Source: Anaerolineae bacterium (lineage in GTDB: Bacteria; Chloroflexota; Anaerolineae; Aggregatilineales; Phototrophicaceae). From it: 64,000 nucleotides of DNA. The position numbers and the translations under genes were made by a program. Position 1 is the stretch's first letter. Each line of letters opens with the position of its first letter. The notes under the pieces were generated by a model. It was not told where the DNA came from. It did no database searches and was given only the letters and a program-made list of their open reading frames with translations. The DNA lies in assembly GCA_020849765.1 (NCBI GenBank), contig JADLAY010000058.1:62001-126000 (forward strand). The letters are read 5' to 3'. This document shows positions 15,157 through 25,792 of this stretch, in pieces.

Positions 15157-17160
15157 ATGCTGCGCTTTGATCGATTCACGGAACGCGCCCAAGACTCCGC
15201 GACACGGGCATATCAAATCCTCCAGCGTTACAGCCACAGCCAGATAGATTCTCAACACATGCTCCTCGCGCTCCTTGAACAGCCAGATGGCCCCGTTGTC
15301 GAGATTCTCAGTCGGCTCGACGCTGACGTGGAAGCCATGCGCGATCGCCTGGAAGAGGTCTTGCGTGCGAGTGCAAAGGCGGCGGGTGGAGACGTCGGCA
15401 CGGGACAGATCTTCATTACGCCGCGTACAAAACGCATCATCGATCTGTCGAATGAAGAAGCGACTCAGCTGCACGACGAGTATATTTCCACAGAACACAT
15501 CTTCCTTGGCATTTTGTCGGAGCGCAACACGGTTGTTGCCAAACTCCTTCAAGATCAGGACATTACACGAGAGCGAGTCCTGGAAGCGATTGAGGCGATC
15601 CGTGGCGGTCAGCGTGTGACGACGCCCTATGCCGATACACGTGGCCCCGTCTATCTTTACGATCTGACCGGGGCTGCACGTGCGGGCGAATTGACGCCCA
15701 TTTTCGGGCGCGACCGCGAAGTGCTGCGCATGATCCAAATCTTGAGCAGACCCAACCACCGCAACATTGCCATTGTCGGCGAGCCAGGTGTCGGCAGGCG
15801 GGGAGTGATCGAGCGTTTGTGCCAGCGCATCGCCGATCGCGAAGTCCCAGACCGGTTTCTCAAAATCTCGGTACAGGAGTTCAGGCCGAACGCGGGAAGC
15901 GCGACGGGTGCGCGCCCTGCGCAGAACCTGGAATCAGTTGAGGAACGCTTGAAGCTGACTCTGGATCAAGTCGGCAAGCGAGATGACATCATGCTCTTCT
16001 TCAAAGATTTCAGTGACGTGCTCAGCAGTGAGGGGCAGTATTTGCGCCAGGCAATCGGCCATACGCGCTGCACATACGTCGCCATGATGACCCCGGCCGA
16101 GTACCAGGAATTGATCCAACAAGATCCACTGCTGGAGCCCTTGTTCACGCCGCTCGTTGTGCAGGAATTGAGTCGCGAGGACACCATAGAGTTGCTCTAC
16201 GGCTGGCGAGGCCGATGTGAACAGCAATACCGTATCGCGATTGGCGATAGCGCTATCGAGGCGGCAATTCCGCTGTCGGACAAGATCGCCGCTCATCGAC
16301 TGCTGCCGGATAAGGCTATCGACCTGCTGGACGAGGCGGCCTCGCGCTTACGCATCCAATTGGATTCAGCGCCGTCGGCGCTGCGTACACTGAGGGAACG
16401 CATCCAAAAACTCAGAGATGACGAAGAGGCCGCTGGGATTGCACAGGATTACGAGAGAGCGGCAGCTCATAAGGTGGAGCGCTTAAGGCTGGAAGAGCAG
16501 TTTGAGCACGAGAACCTGACATGGCTGCAGGCGAAAGATCTGAATGACGTGCTGGAAGCCACGGACGTTGAGGCCTACGTCCAGGAAGTGATCGAGCTAG
16601 AGCGCTTGCAGCCGGTCGCGCCCTCAAGGATACGTCTGACAGTTGATACCAGTCGCACGGTGTTCATTAGCTACCGCCGCAGCCTCAGCCGTTACCTGGC
16701 GCGGGCGGTCTTCATGCATCTGCGTGAGCACGGTTACGACGTGTTCATGGATGTGGAGAGTATCGATAGCGGCCAGTTCGACCAAGTGATCCTGAACCAA
16801 ATTGCCGCACGGGCACACTTCATCATCATCTTGTCACATGATTCGCTAGCGAAGTGCGACGATCCCAATGACTGGCTGCGGCGCGAGATCGAGCATGCCA
16901 TCTTGCTCAATCGCAATGTCGTGCCCTTGCTTGAAGAGGGCTTCACCTTCGAAGAGGCCGAGCCACACCTGACGGGGCAGCTCCAGCAGCTCGCTCGTTA
17001 CAATTCGCTGCGGCTGTTTCACGACTACTTCGAAGACGCGATGGATAAGCTGCGCAATCGCTTTCTTAAGCGGCCTGATTACGGCGACATCGTGCCCGCG
17101 CCCGCCGACGAGCAAGCCATCGTCGACCAAAAGATCGCCCGCGCCGTGGACGACGAGTAG
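15157..17160 (+). CDS. Clp-N / degenerate AAA+ / TIR fusion protein
   Basis: A 667-residue protein built like the first half of ClpC followed by a TIR domain. Residues 1-150 are two Clp-N repeats (FDRFTERAQDSATRAYQ, STEHIFLGIL). Residues 180-400 match ClpA/C D1 (PIFGRDREVLRMIQIL, LLPDKAIDLLDEAASRLRI), but the Walker A is GEPGVGRRG (R214 for Lys), Walker B is LFFKD (K283-D284 for D-E), the pore loop is missing, and the usual RR arginine-finger pair reads PL. Residues 400-450 are the ClpC-like UVR linker. Residues 499-600 are a TIR domain (TVFISYRRS, YDVFMDVESIDSG, FIIILSHDSL) with W573 and E577 in WLRREIEHA, where TIR NADases carry the catalytic Glu. I infer an ATPase-dead sensor with an NAD-cleaving or signalling effector. 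D2 is absent. Confidence 0.85.
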   Translation: MLRFDRFTERAQDSATRAYQILQRYSHSQIDSQHMLLALLEQPDGPVVEILSRLDADVEAMRDRLEEVLRASAKAAGGDVGTGQIFITPRTKRIIDLSNEEATQLHDEYISTEHIFLGILSERNTVVAKLLQDQDITRERVLEAIEAIRGGQRVTTPYADTRGPVYLYDLTGAARAGELTPIFGRDREVLRMIQILSRPNHRNIAIVGEPGVGRRGVIERLCQRIADREVPDRFLKISVQEFRPNAGSATGARPAQNLESVEERLKLTLDQVGKRDDIMLFFKDFSDVLSSEGQYLRQAIGHTRCTYVAMMTPAEYQELIQQDPLLEPLFTPLVVQELSREDTIELLYGWRGRCEQQYRIAIGDSAIEAAIPLSDKIAAHRLLPDKAIDLLDEAASRLRIQLDSAPSALRTLRERIQKLRDDEEAAGIAQDYERAAAHKVERLRLEEQFEHENLTWLQAKDLNDVLEATDVEAYVQEVIELERLQPVAPSRIRLTVDTSRTVFISYRRSLSRYLARAVFMHLREHGYDVFMDVESIDSGQFDQVILNQIAARAHFIIILSHDSLAKCDDPNDWLRREIEHAILLNRNVVPLLEEGFTFEEAEPHLTGQLQQLARYNSLRLFHDYFEDAMDKLRNRFLKRPDYGDIVPAPADEQAIVDQKIARAVDDE

Positions 17161-17185
17161 GCGGGTGAATTGTGACGTGGGGCAA

Positions 17186-17620
17186 TCAGGGCAGAAGTTC
17201 AAGGTAGTCGCAGTGGGTGGGCTTGAATAGGCCAAAGTCTCTGCGATCAAATGTGCAGATGCGTGTGATGTTCAGACGTTCTGCCAACGCCATGATGCAA
17301 CAGTCCACGAAGTCTAGCCTTGCATCCGCATAGTCCGTCATGATCTTGTGAGCCTGCTTGAGATCTTCGCGACCAACTGGCTCCAGTTGGACACTTGAAT
17401 ATGCAATCGAATGCAAGAAACGAGTCATGGCCGCGTGGCTCATGAAGCGCCCGACCAGATACATTGCCTCGGTCAAGACGACATCGGGAATAATACGCTG
17501 GGCGTTATCTTTACGAGCGAATATTGCTGCTTTCTCACGATGTACGTCAGAAGGATCAGCCAATGCATACAAGAAGCTGGTATCGAGCAGTAGGGCATCT
17601 TTTCGCGGCGTATCGCTCAT
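17186..17620 (-). CDS. vapC: VapC-like PIN-domain toxin
   Basis: A 144-residue PIN-domain ribonuclease. The acidic metal-binding set is present: D13 (LLLDTSFLYAL), E51 (VLTEAMYLV), D103 (ARLDFVDC) and D125 or D128 (CTFDRRDFG). Length is typical of VapC. The start overlaps the stop of the upstream antitoxin gene by four bases (ATGA), a usual toxin-antitoxin arrangement. It converges with the Clp-N/TIR gene, 25 bases between stops. VapC toxins cleave tRNA or rRNA when the antitoxin is lost; the target here is unknown. Confidence 0.9.
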   Translation of the reverse strand: MSDTPRKDALLLDTSFLYALADPSDVHREKAAIFARKDNAQRIIPDVVLTEAMYLVGRFMSHAAMTRFLHSIAYSSVQLEPVGREDLKQAHKIMTDYADARLDFVDCCIMALAERLNITRICTFDRRDFGLFKPTHCDYLELLP

Positions 17621-17928
17621 AGCTGTCCGCGCGTTTTGCGCATTAGGTACTCGGCGAAGTCCGTTGACAGAATTTCCCGGCTGCGCTCAGAAATGTTGCT
17701 CTCCGTCGAACGCTCGCCTAACTCGTCCGCACCTGCCAGGATGTGCAGCAATACATCGTCGGGATCATGGCGTTCATCAATAGGTTCGCTGTTTTTCCCT
17801 TGATAAGCACGTGTCTTGGCAAAGTGCTTCAGCACATCGTTCACCAGTTCGTCCACCGGGCGATCTTCGGCCTGGGCGATCTCTTCGAGTGTTCGTGCGA
17901 CTTCATCGTCGATCTCATACGATGTCAT
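17617..17928 (-). CDS. antitoxin partner of the PIN-domain toxin
   Basis: A 103-residue acidic protein. The N-terminal 45 residues (YEIDDEVARTLEEIAQAEDR) look like a ribbon-helix-helix or similar DNA-binding antitoxin segment, and the rest is acidic and probably wraps the toxin (DPDDVLLHILAGADELGER). ATG 17928 is chosen because GTGAGGG lies 8 bases upstream; a GTG at 17958 is possible. The function rests mainly on position directly before, and overlapping, the toxin gene. Confidence 0.75.
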   Translation of the reverse strand: MTSYEIDDEVARTLEEIAQAEDRPVDELVNDVLKHFAKTRAYQGKNSEPIDERHDPDDVLLHILAGADELGERSTESNISERSREILSTDFAEYLMRKTRGQL

Positions 17929-17969
17929 GTCAGAAGCCCTCACTCCACGTATGCTCACTAAGCAGCATT

Positions 17970-17998
17970 ATTGTAGCATCAAGTAGATAGTAGTCTTG
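17970..17998 (-). promoter_or_regulatory. candidate promoter of the VapBC pair
   Basis: On the minus strand, CAAGAC and TACAAT are separated by 17 bases, about 40 bases before the antitoxin start. The spacing is right and the -35 is weak. Confidence 0.35.
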
Positions 17999-18027
17999 AA
18001 TAACCGTGTCTGCGCTACGGGAGGCTT

Positions 18028-18600
18028 TCACAGCTTGAGTGTCGCATCGACAACCGGTTTGAGTTCACGTGCCCCCACGCCATGACCACATATTCTGATA
18101 AGCGTGCTCAACCCGACACTCTTTTGTATAGCGCCAAGGGTTTCATTTAGATTTGCCGTTGAAGCAACATAAAAGATCCACTGACTGACATCCAGAATAT
18201 CCCGGCTGAGATTGAGCGGATCTCGCGGGAAAAGAGTGAAGACATAAAGATCAGCCCAGCGTTTGATGCCTTCACGATACGTATTCGTGCGCCCATCCCA
18301 ACAGCTATGGGGGCTCACATCAAACTGGATTGTTGAGCGTTCGTCAGCTTGGTGCCAACTCTGGATATAGGCAGCGGACTTCACCTCAATCAAGTGCTCG
18401 CGGTATTTCAGATCGGCGCAATCCCATTCGATGCGAGGGTGAGTTAATGGAATTTCAAGTAGCTTCGCGACAATGAACTCAGCTAACACGCCGCGATTCC
18501 GATTGTTGAGCAGATCGGAGAGTGCCCAGCGCCAGAACTCCCCAAGCGTTGCGAGATCACCGATTTGCTCGCCTGGTTCATGAAAAATGGAAAAGTTCAT
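18028..18600 (-). CDS. PD-(D/E)XK nuclease-like protein
   Basis: A 190-residue protein not matching a family I can name, but with the restriction-endonuclease-fold pattern: E41 in LAEFIVAKLLEI, then D60 and D63 (EWDCADL), then E72-V-K74 in HLIEVKSAAYIQSW. The E helix, D and E-x-K on successive strands are the expected order of catalytic residues. The remainder (RTNTYREGIKRWADLYVFTLF, QWIFYVAST) is compatible with later strands of the fold. It lies 27 bases after the gene at 18628-19365 and is likely co-transcribed with it. The region is visibly more AT-rich than its neighbours. An orphan endonuclease, possibly in defence, is the best guess. Confidence 0.6.
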   Translation of the reverse strand: MNFSIFHEPGEQIGDLATLGEFWRWALSDLLNNRNRGVLAEFIVAKLLEIPLTHPRIEWDCADLKYREHLIEVKSAAYIQSWHQADERSTIQFDVSPHSCWDGRTNTYREGIKRWADLYVFTLFPRDPLNLSRDILDVSQWIFYVASTANLNETLGAIQKSVGLSTLIRICGHGVGARELKPVVDATLKL

Positions 18601-18627
18601 CGCTCGTGTCTTTTTCTTTCTGAGGGC

Positions 18628-19365
18628 CTATGCTTTGGATTCTTCATCTTCCTCTATAGGTGAAGTAATGAATCCCAAAAAGTCTTCTGCAATTGGAGAA
18701 AGCACGGGTCGATGTTCAATCCTGGACGCCATGCCTTTCTCAGGTAGCAAATTTGTTAGCAATCCCTTGCTATTCAAATCACCCACAATTTGCATATACA
18801 AATGGTAATTTCCTCGGGTTTCGGGATACCTTTCTTCAATTAGACTTGCCAAACGGTCGGCTGCGATATTCATTTGCCACGAGCTATCACTTAGATGGAT
18901 TTCTGGGATGCGACTTGGTTCATCAGCGAACAACTTGAGAATACGTATATGCCAGGCCGTCAGTTCGCCTGCCCAATCTACAAAGATTTTCTGACGTACT
19001 TCGCTTGGTGCTGAGGAAAGTGCAGAATTTAGGACGGTATTTCTCAGCGCGCGTAAGTTTTCTTTCTCATGGTTGACCAATGCATGGCGTGTCGCTTGGA
19101 GAAATGTGGTGACGAACTCCTCATTCTCAAAGGCTGCACCCGTTTCGAATTGTTCGTATTTCTGCTCCAGCCCTTTCAGCCCATCGTAAAGACTCTTTAG
19201 CCATTGATCGCGACGCTTCTCGATGGGCGGTGCGACAAGATAATTGAATAATTCTGCCAGCGAACCTCCGACATATGGGATCAAGGCAGCAAGCGTCTTT
19301 ATCGCTGTATGCTCCACATCGCCAAGTCTTTTTTTAGGAAGTTGATCATCAGGTTTATCTGACAT
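18628..19365 (-). CDS. conserved-looking protein of unknown function
   Basis: A 245-residue protein I do not recognise. After a charged start, residues about 17-45 form a hydrophobic or amphipathic hairpin (TAIKTLAALIPYVGGSLAEL, FNYLVAPPIEKRR), then helices rich in charge (QWLKSLYDGLKGLEQKYEQF). Residues about 120-190 look like a winged-helix region (HIRILKLFADEPSRIPEIHL, LYMQIVGDLNSKGLL). It has an acidic tail (SPIEEDEESKA). The start is ATG 19365, with GAGGAG nine bases upstream. It leads a two-gene unit with the PD-(D/E)XK-like gene. A membrane-active or sensor role in a defence module is speculation. Confidence 0.55.
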   Translation of the reverse strand: MSDKPDDQLPKKRLGDVEHTAIKTLAALIPYVGGSLAELFNYLVAPPIEKRRDQWLKSLYDGLKGLEQKYEQFETGAAFENEEFVTTFLQATRHALVNHEKENLRALRNTVLNSALSSAPSEVRQKIFVDWAGELTAWHIRILKLFADEPSRIPEIHLSDSSWQMNIAADRLASLIEERYPETRGNYHLYMQIVGDLNSKGLLTNLLPEKGMASRIEHRPVLSPIAEDFLGFITSPIEEDEESKA

Positions 19366-19386
19366 ATTCAATTACTCCTCACAATA

Positions 19387-19575
19387 TCAAACACGCCGAA
19401 TCTGGGTAGTGAGCACCGGCACAACGGCATAGGTTTCGCCGTCGAGAGTGAAGAACTCAATCGTATATTCCTGTCCATCGCTGGTGATGTCCACGACGGT
19501 GCCCATGTCGCCAGCCTTCAAATGGTGTTCTGGCATATCGATCTTCAGGGCAACGCGCTCAAGTTCCTGAATCAT
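19387..19575 (-). CDS. DUF4926-like small protein
   Basis: A 62-residue protein with the compact beta-rich DUF4926 pattern (IQELERVALKIDMPEHHLKA, GDMGTVVDIT, YTIEFFTLDGETYAVV). Small proteins of this type are found beside toxin-like genes, but no partner is evident here. I start at ATG 19575, with AGGA eight bases upstream; ATG 19584 is an alternative. It lies 87 bases after the mutS start-proximal... no shared unit is implied: mutS ends at 19663, so this gene is downstream of mutS on the same strand and could be its last cistron. Confidence 0.65.
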   Translation of the reverse strand: MIQELERVALKIDMPEHHLKAGDMGTVVDITSDGQEYTIEFFTLDGETYAVVPVLTTQIRRV

Positions 19576-19662
19576 CGTCCTCATCCTGCACGATCTCCAA
19601 CAAGCCGACCGCCGATAGCCCTTCCCCCCTCCGGCCAAAACCCAATACCCAACCGCCAACAG

Positions 19663-22263
<2,601 letters not shown>

Positions 22264-22533
22264 ACGGTTGATCTCGTGCAGAACGGCGGGTGGATATGAA
22301 CATCTATTCTAACGCGGAGGAGGGATTGAAACCAGACGAGCTTCGGGAGCTATGTGAGCAAAAACTGTCTGGCATCAAAGGCAAAGAGCATGAACACCTG
22401 CGTGTTTGTGGCACTGGGTACAGCGAAAGGAGATAGGATTTGAGCAAGGTAGCATAGCTTGTTGCTCCTTTTGGCCAACAAACTACATCCGCCCCATGAA
22501 CTTGGTTGTTCAGTTGACTATCAACGACTGCGA

Positions 22534-24192
22534 TCAGTCCCAGCCTACTGCATCAATGTAGATTGAACCCTCATACCAGGCCGTGGAACCGCCGCCAGTT
22601 CCAATCTTGAGTCCAATCACTGTAATCTGAGTCGGATCGAATCCGGGATCCATATATCCTCTGGACAATCCCCTCTCTGGAACTTGCGCGCTAACAGTGA
22701 GAGTCACCCTATTCCACTCGCCTTCAACGACATTCTGCCATATGCCGTATTCGTTCCTGAACTCAGCATCCTTAACGAGGACCTGAAGTCCGTTGGGGGA
22801 ATCTGGATTACCTGCTGGACCGCGAGCATCTTGGCTAGAAGACGTACTCTTGGGGGCATAGACCCAGATGGTGATGGTATGACCTTCCAGGTCGACAGGC
22901 GCGGTCAGGCCCTGGGGCGGATGGATCTCTAGGGAAACGAGAGCTTCACCTTGCCCAAGGTGCTCATCTCCGCCGCGGAGATTCAAAATCATTTCCAAAG
23001 AAGATTGCCCATCAAGGGCCACATCTGAGATTCGTACTTCGCTGCATGCCTGAGAATTGGTGTAATCCTGGGCGAACCAACCCATATCGCCATCTTCAAA
23101 ACTGTAGAAGACTGGTGGAGGAATTGCAGTTTCTGCTGAGGGAGCAATGTCAGTGATTTCCGAGTGCGCCTCCGACCAGATGGTGAACTCGGTAGCAGTA
23201 TCCGCAAAACCAGACATATCGTCTCCCGCCCTGAAGCTCCACGCCAGGGCACCCGCATAGCCGTTCCTCGAAATCGTGTCCAGATACTCCGTCATACTCC
23301 GCTGAGTGTTTGCCGTTGGAAACTCGCCGATGATCACTGGCTTATCGAGATTCAGCGTGCTAGCAGCAACATCCAGGGGATTTTGTGCTTCCAAAGCGTC
23401 ATAATAATGGAACTGGTAGAAGTCTAGAGTGCTATCCTCCCAAAGTGGCAGCCATGCACGCGCTGCACTACCAAGCGTAACCAATTGTGCTGTATGACTA
23501 TGTATGGCCGCAGAGATCTCATTTACGAAGTCCTGCATCTGATTGGGCGACACTGCCTCAGCAACCCAGCTGGCACCGGGTAAATTGATCGCACCTTCCG
23601 GCTCATTCATGATATCCCACGCAATGATGGCCGGATTTTGCCCATAGCGTTCAAGTAAGGGAATAAGAGCGCGATCAATGAACGACTGAAAGTTGCGTTC
23701 GTTGGTAATTACTGACGCCCGCCCGTAGAGCTGTACGCCGTTGTTCAGTGTCGCCACATCTGCCATTTGATAATCCCATAGGACAGGGATCAAGTAGATG
23801 TCATTTTGCGCTGCGATCTCTATCGCTCGGTCGAAGTCGGCGAAGAAGTAGTCATCAAAACCTGTTACTGAGCCAGACTCGTCGAATTCAGGAGCTGCGC
23901 GTCCGTCCCCGAACACGAACCAACGCACAACGCGTACTCCTTGAGCCTTCATGGCTGCGAAGTCAGCTTCAACGGCTACCGAACTTGCGGATGCTGAAAC
24001 CCCATCATGTCCCCAGGCAGTATCCCCAAAATCATGACCATACCCCAACCAAGGATAGTTCACGCCGAGCAGAAACGTCGAGGAATCTGCCCCAAGGGAA
24101 ATCTGTCCCGGTTCTTGCTGTAACATCCTTGCCGTACCCATCGGCATTGCGACCAGGAGCAGTGCAAACACACAGAACAGTGATGTTTTCAT
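22534..24192 (-). CDS. secreted GH5-like beta-glycanase with C-terminal binding domain
   Basis: A 552-residue secreted enzyme. A signal peptide covers residues 1-21 (SLFCVFALLLVAMPMGTA). The TIM-barrel domain (about 35-335) has GVRVVRWFVFGDGRAAPEFD, catalytic acid/base E197 in AWDIMNEPEG, H262 in FHYYDAL and nucleophile E290 in PVIIGEFPT, the clan A arrangement of GH5 and relatives such as mannanases. The C-terminal 200 residues form a jelly-roll-like domain (YSFEDGDMGWFAQD, DSPNGLQVLVKDAEF, YIDAVGWD) shared with the neighbour at 24197-24943. I start at ATG 24192, where the signal peptide begins; the frame is open farther upstream, inside the neighbour. Likely role: plant-type polysaccharide breakdown. 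DNA is more AT-rich than average here. Confidence 0.85.
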   Translation of the reverse strand: MKTSLFCVFALLLVAMPMGTARMLQQEPGQISLGADSSTFLLGVNYPWLGYGHDFGDTAWGHDGVSASASSVAVEADFAAMKAQGVRVVRWFVFGDGRAAPEFDESGSVTGFDDYFFADFDRAIEIAAQNDIYLIPVLWDYQMADVATLNNGVQLYGRASVITNERNFQSFIDRALIPLLERYGQNPAIIAWDIMNEPEGAINLPGASWVAEAVSPNQMQDFVNEISAAIHSHTAQLVTLGSAARAWLPLWEDSTLDFYQFHYYDALEAQNPLDVAASTLNLDKPVIIGEFPTANTQRSMTEYLDTISRNGYAGALAWSFRAGDDMSGFADTATEFTIWSEAHSEITDIAPSAETAIPPPVFYSFEDGDMGWFAQDYTNSQACSEVRISDVALDGQSSLEMILNLRGGDEHLGQGEALVSLEIHPPQGLTAPVDLEGHTITIWVYAPKSTSSSQDARGPAGNPDSPNGLQVLVKDAEFRNEYGIWQNVVEGEWNRVTLTVSAQVPERGLSRGYMDPGFDPTQITVIGLKIGTGGGSTAWYEGSIYIDAVGWD

Positions 24193-24196
24193 TGGA

Positions 24197-24943
24197 TTAC
24201 CTGTGTAGTTCCACCTGATCAATGTAGATGGGACCTTGATAAACGAAAGCTTGGTCATAATCCTGCTCCGGTGTGCCGATGGCGACGCCGATAGCACGAA
24301 TGTGTGTGGGATCAAAACCCGGAGACATGTACCAGCTACCATTGGCACACTCTGGCTCATCGGTCGTAATGGTGAGCGTGACTTCTTGCCATCCCAGGCT
24401 AGCGTCCACCCAGCAGCCGTACAGACCCCGCCACGACGCATCACTGTCTTTCACAAAAAGATGGAGTCCGTTCGGATGATCAGGATCACCAACAGCACCC
24501 TGAGGCATATAAACCCAAGCTGAGATGGTCTCGCTTTGAAGCGTCGTGTCCACTTCAGGTGGAACAACCAGAACTTCTGCCTTTGCATTCGAGGGATTGC
24601 CTGGAGCGAGGTTTAAGACGACCTCGAGCGAGAAGTTCCCATCATGATGCTGTGTATCAGATCGGCTGACTTCCGCACAACCACGGACACTTGATGCAGT
24701 TTCCTCACATCGCCAGTTCTCAATGCCGGTCTCGAAGTCAAACAACAAAGAAACCGAAGGCGGTGGGAAGATGGTTTCGAGTAGTCTCTTACCAGCATCT
24801 GTTTGCAGGAATATGCCAAGTAATGCCAAGCTGGCTATTATTACCGGGCCAAGGATGGCAACCACCCTAAGCCACATCGGTCGCGTGCGTCTGTGAGAAG
24901 ATGATGGGCTCGGTTTCTGTGACACACCCATTGGCATTGACAT
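24197..24943 (-). CDS. membrane-anchored carbohydrate-binding-like protein
   Basis: A 248-residue protein with a short basic N-terminus, one membrane span (residues about 25-47, VAILGPVIIASLALLGIFLQ) and an extracellular beta-sandwich. The sandwich matches the C-terminal domain of the adjacent GH5-like enzyme: GDPDHPNGLHLFVKD against NPDSPNGLQVLVKD, and YMSPGFDPTHIRAIGVAIGT against YMDPGFDPTQITVIGLKIGT. It has no catalytic domain. The stop is five bases before the GH5-like ATG, so they form one unit. Probable role: to hold a glycan, or dock with the enzyme, at the cell surface. Confidence 0.75.
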   Translation of the reverse strand: MSMPMGVSQKPSPSSSHRRTRPMWLRVVAILGPVIIASLALLGIFLQTDAGKRLLETIFPPPSVSLLFDFETGIENWRCEETASSVRGCAEVSRSDTQHHDGNFSLEVVLNLAPGNPSNAKAEVLVVPPEVDTTLQSETISAWVYMPQGAVGDPDHPNGLHLFVKDSDASWRGLYGCWVDASLGWQEVTLTITTDEPECANGSWYMSPGFDPTHIRAIGVAIGTPEQDYDQAFVYQGPIYIDQVELHR

Positions 24944-24957
24944 TTTGTTAAGCCTCG

Positions 24958-25386
24958 TTAATGGAATAAGATCTTTAGTAACGCAGCCGTAGTAAGAAAC
25001 CCAAGCAGGTGCGGTAACCGCACTTCATATTGCTCGAACGCGCCAACTAACGCTCGGCTTAATGAACCAACTGGCAGCAATAGATTTGTATATGCATCAT
25101 ATTCTATATCATTCTTCGGGTTTGAGTATCGCATCAAACGAGGGAATTTACGCATCACAACAGGAATATTCGAGCTGGAAACGTGTCTGCTTGCCAGAGC
25201 GGCGAACCCCGTATCATTTGTGCACAAAACATATCCCATTTCGCTTGCGCGTTGCAGGTGATTCTTGTCTTCGTCGCCCCAAAAGTGCAACTCGCGCACG
25301 GTGACGACGTCGACCCCTCGCTGCCGAAGTTGTTCGGCAATCGCAACCTGCAGGTTCTCATCAACATAGAAGCGGAGCGCCGCCAT
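24958..25386 (-). CDS. DUF5615 PIN-like toxin, possibly frameshifted at the 3' end
   Basis: A 142-residue protein. Residues 3-75 match the DUF5615 (PIN-like, Mut7-C-type) family: FYVDENLQVAIAEQLRQRG, VDVVTVRELHF, VLCTNDTGFAALA, including the D-E-N and T-N-D-T acidic motifs. Beyond residue 80 the sequence no longer looks like the family, and a neighbouring frame (25110-25138) reads FDAILKPEE, which does. A single indel near 25150-25180 would explain this, so the toxin may be damaged. It overlaps the antitoxin-like gene by 26 bases. Confidence 0.65.
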   Translation of the reverse strand: MAALRFYVDENLQVAIAEQLRQRGVDVVTVRELHFWGDEDKNHLQRASEMGYVLCTNDTGFAALASRHVSSSNIPVVMRKFPRLMRYSNPKNDIEYDAYTNLLLPVGSLSRALVGAFEQYEVRLPHLLGFLTTAALLKILFH

Positions 25387-25663
25387 TAGCGAGCCAGTCC
25401 TGCTTGAGCCTGTGCGCCTCGTCTAGCTGCCGGCGTATGTCCGCGTCGATCTCTGACTTGTGCTCATAGGAGTAGGCCAGCGCCGCGTAGACTCCGGACA
25501 GAGAGACGGCATACCCGGCGGCGATTTCGTCCGGCGTTTGATCGTGGAATAGATGCGCAATGACGACATCGCTGACGCGCAAGCCCGTGCCAGTGATGCA
25601 GGGCCGCCCGCCGCGCACGTTAGGGTTGGTTGTAATCAGGTTGATGCTGATCCGGGTTTCCAT
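25361..25663 (-). CDS. DUF433 antitoxin-like protein
   Basis: A 100-residue protein of the DUF433 family, a helical DNA-binding type common as the first gene of a pair with DUF5615. Motifs: ISINLITTNPNVRGGRPCIT, GTGLRVSDVVIAHLFHDQTP, DEIAAGYAVSLSGVYAALAY. It is followed by a helix (IRRQLDEAHRLKQDWLANGG). The 3' end overlaps the toxin-like gene, indicating coupled translation. The antitoxin role is inferred from the pairing. Confidence 0.8.
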   Translation of the reverse strand: METRISINLITTNPNVRGGRPCITGTGLRVSDVVIAHLFHDQTPDEIAAGYAVSLSGVYAALAYSYEHKSEIDADIRRQLDEAHRLKQDWLANGGAPLLC

Positions 25664-25735
25664 CGCGCTAGTGCTTTCGCTCGCCGATGGTTCGATTATG
25701 CACGCGTTCGCAGGGTTGAATCAGCCCCAGACGGC

Positions 25736-25759
25736 AAAAGAGCGGGCACTGGCCCGCTC
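25736..25759 (-). terminator. Rho-independent terminator after the 83-residue gene
   Basis: On the minus strand, GAGCGGGC and GCCCGCTC surround a 4-base loop, then TTTTG. It sits 34 bases after the stop of the gene at 25793-26044. Confidence 0.8.
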
Positions 25760-25792
25760 CTTCGATTTCACTTGCAAGAGGTCGCGCGCGGT

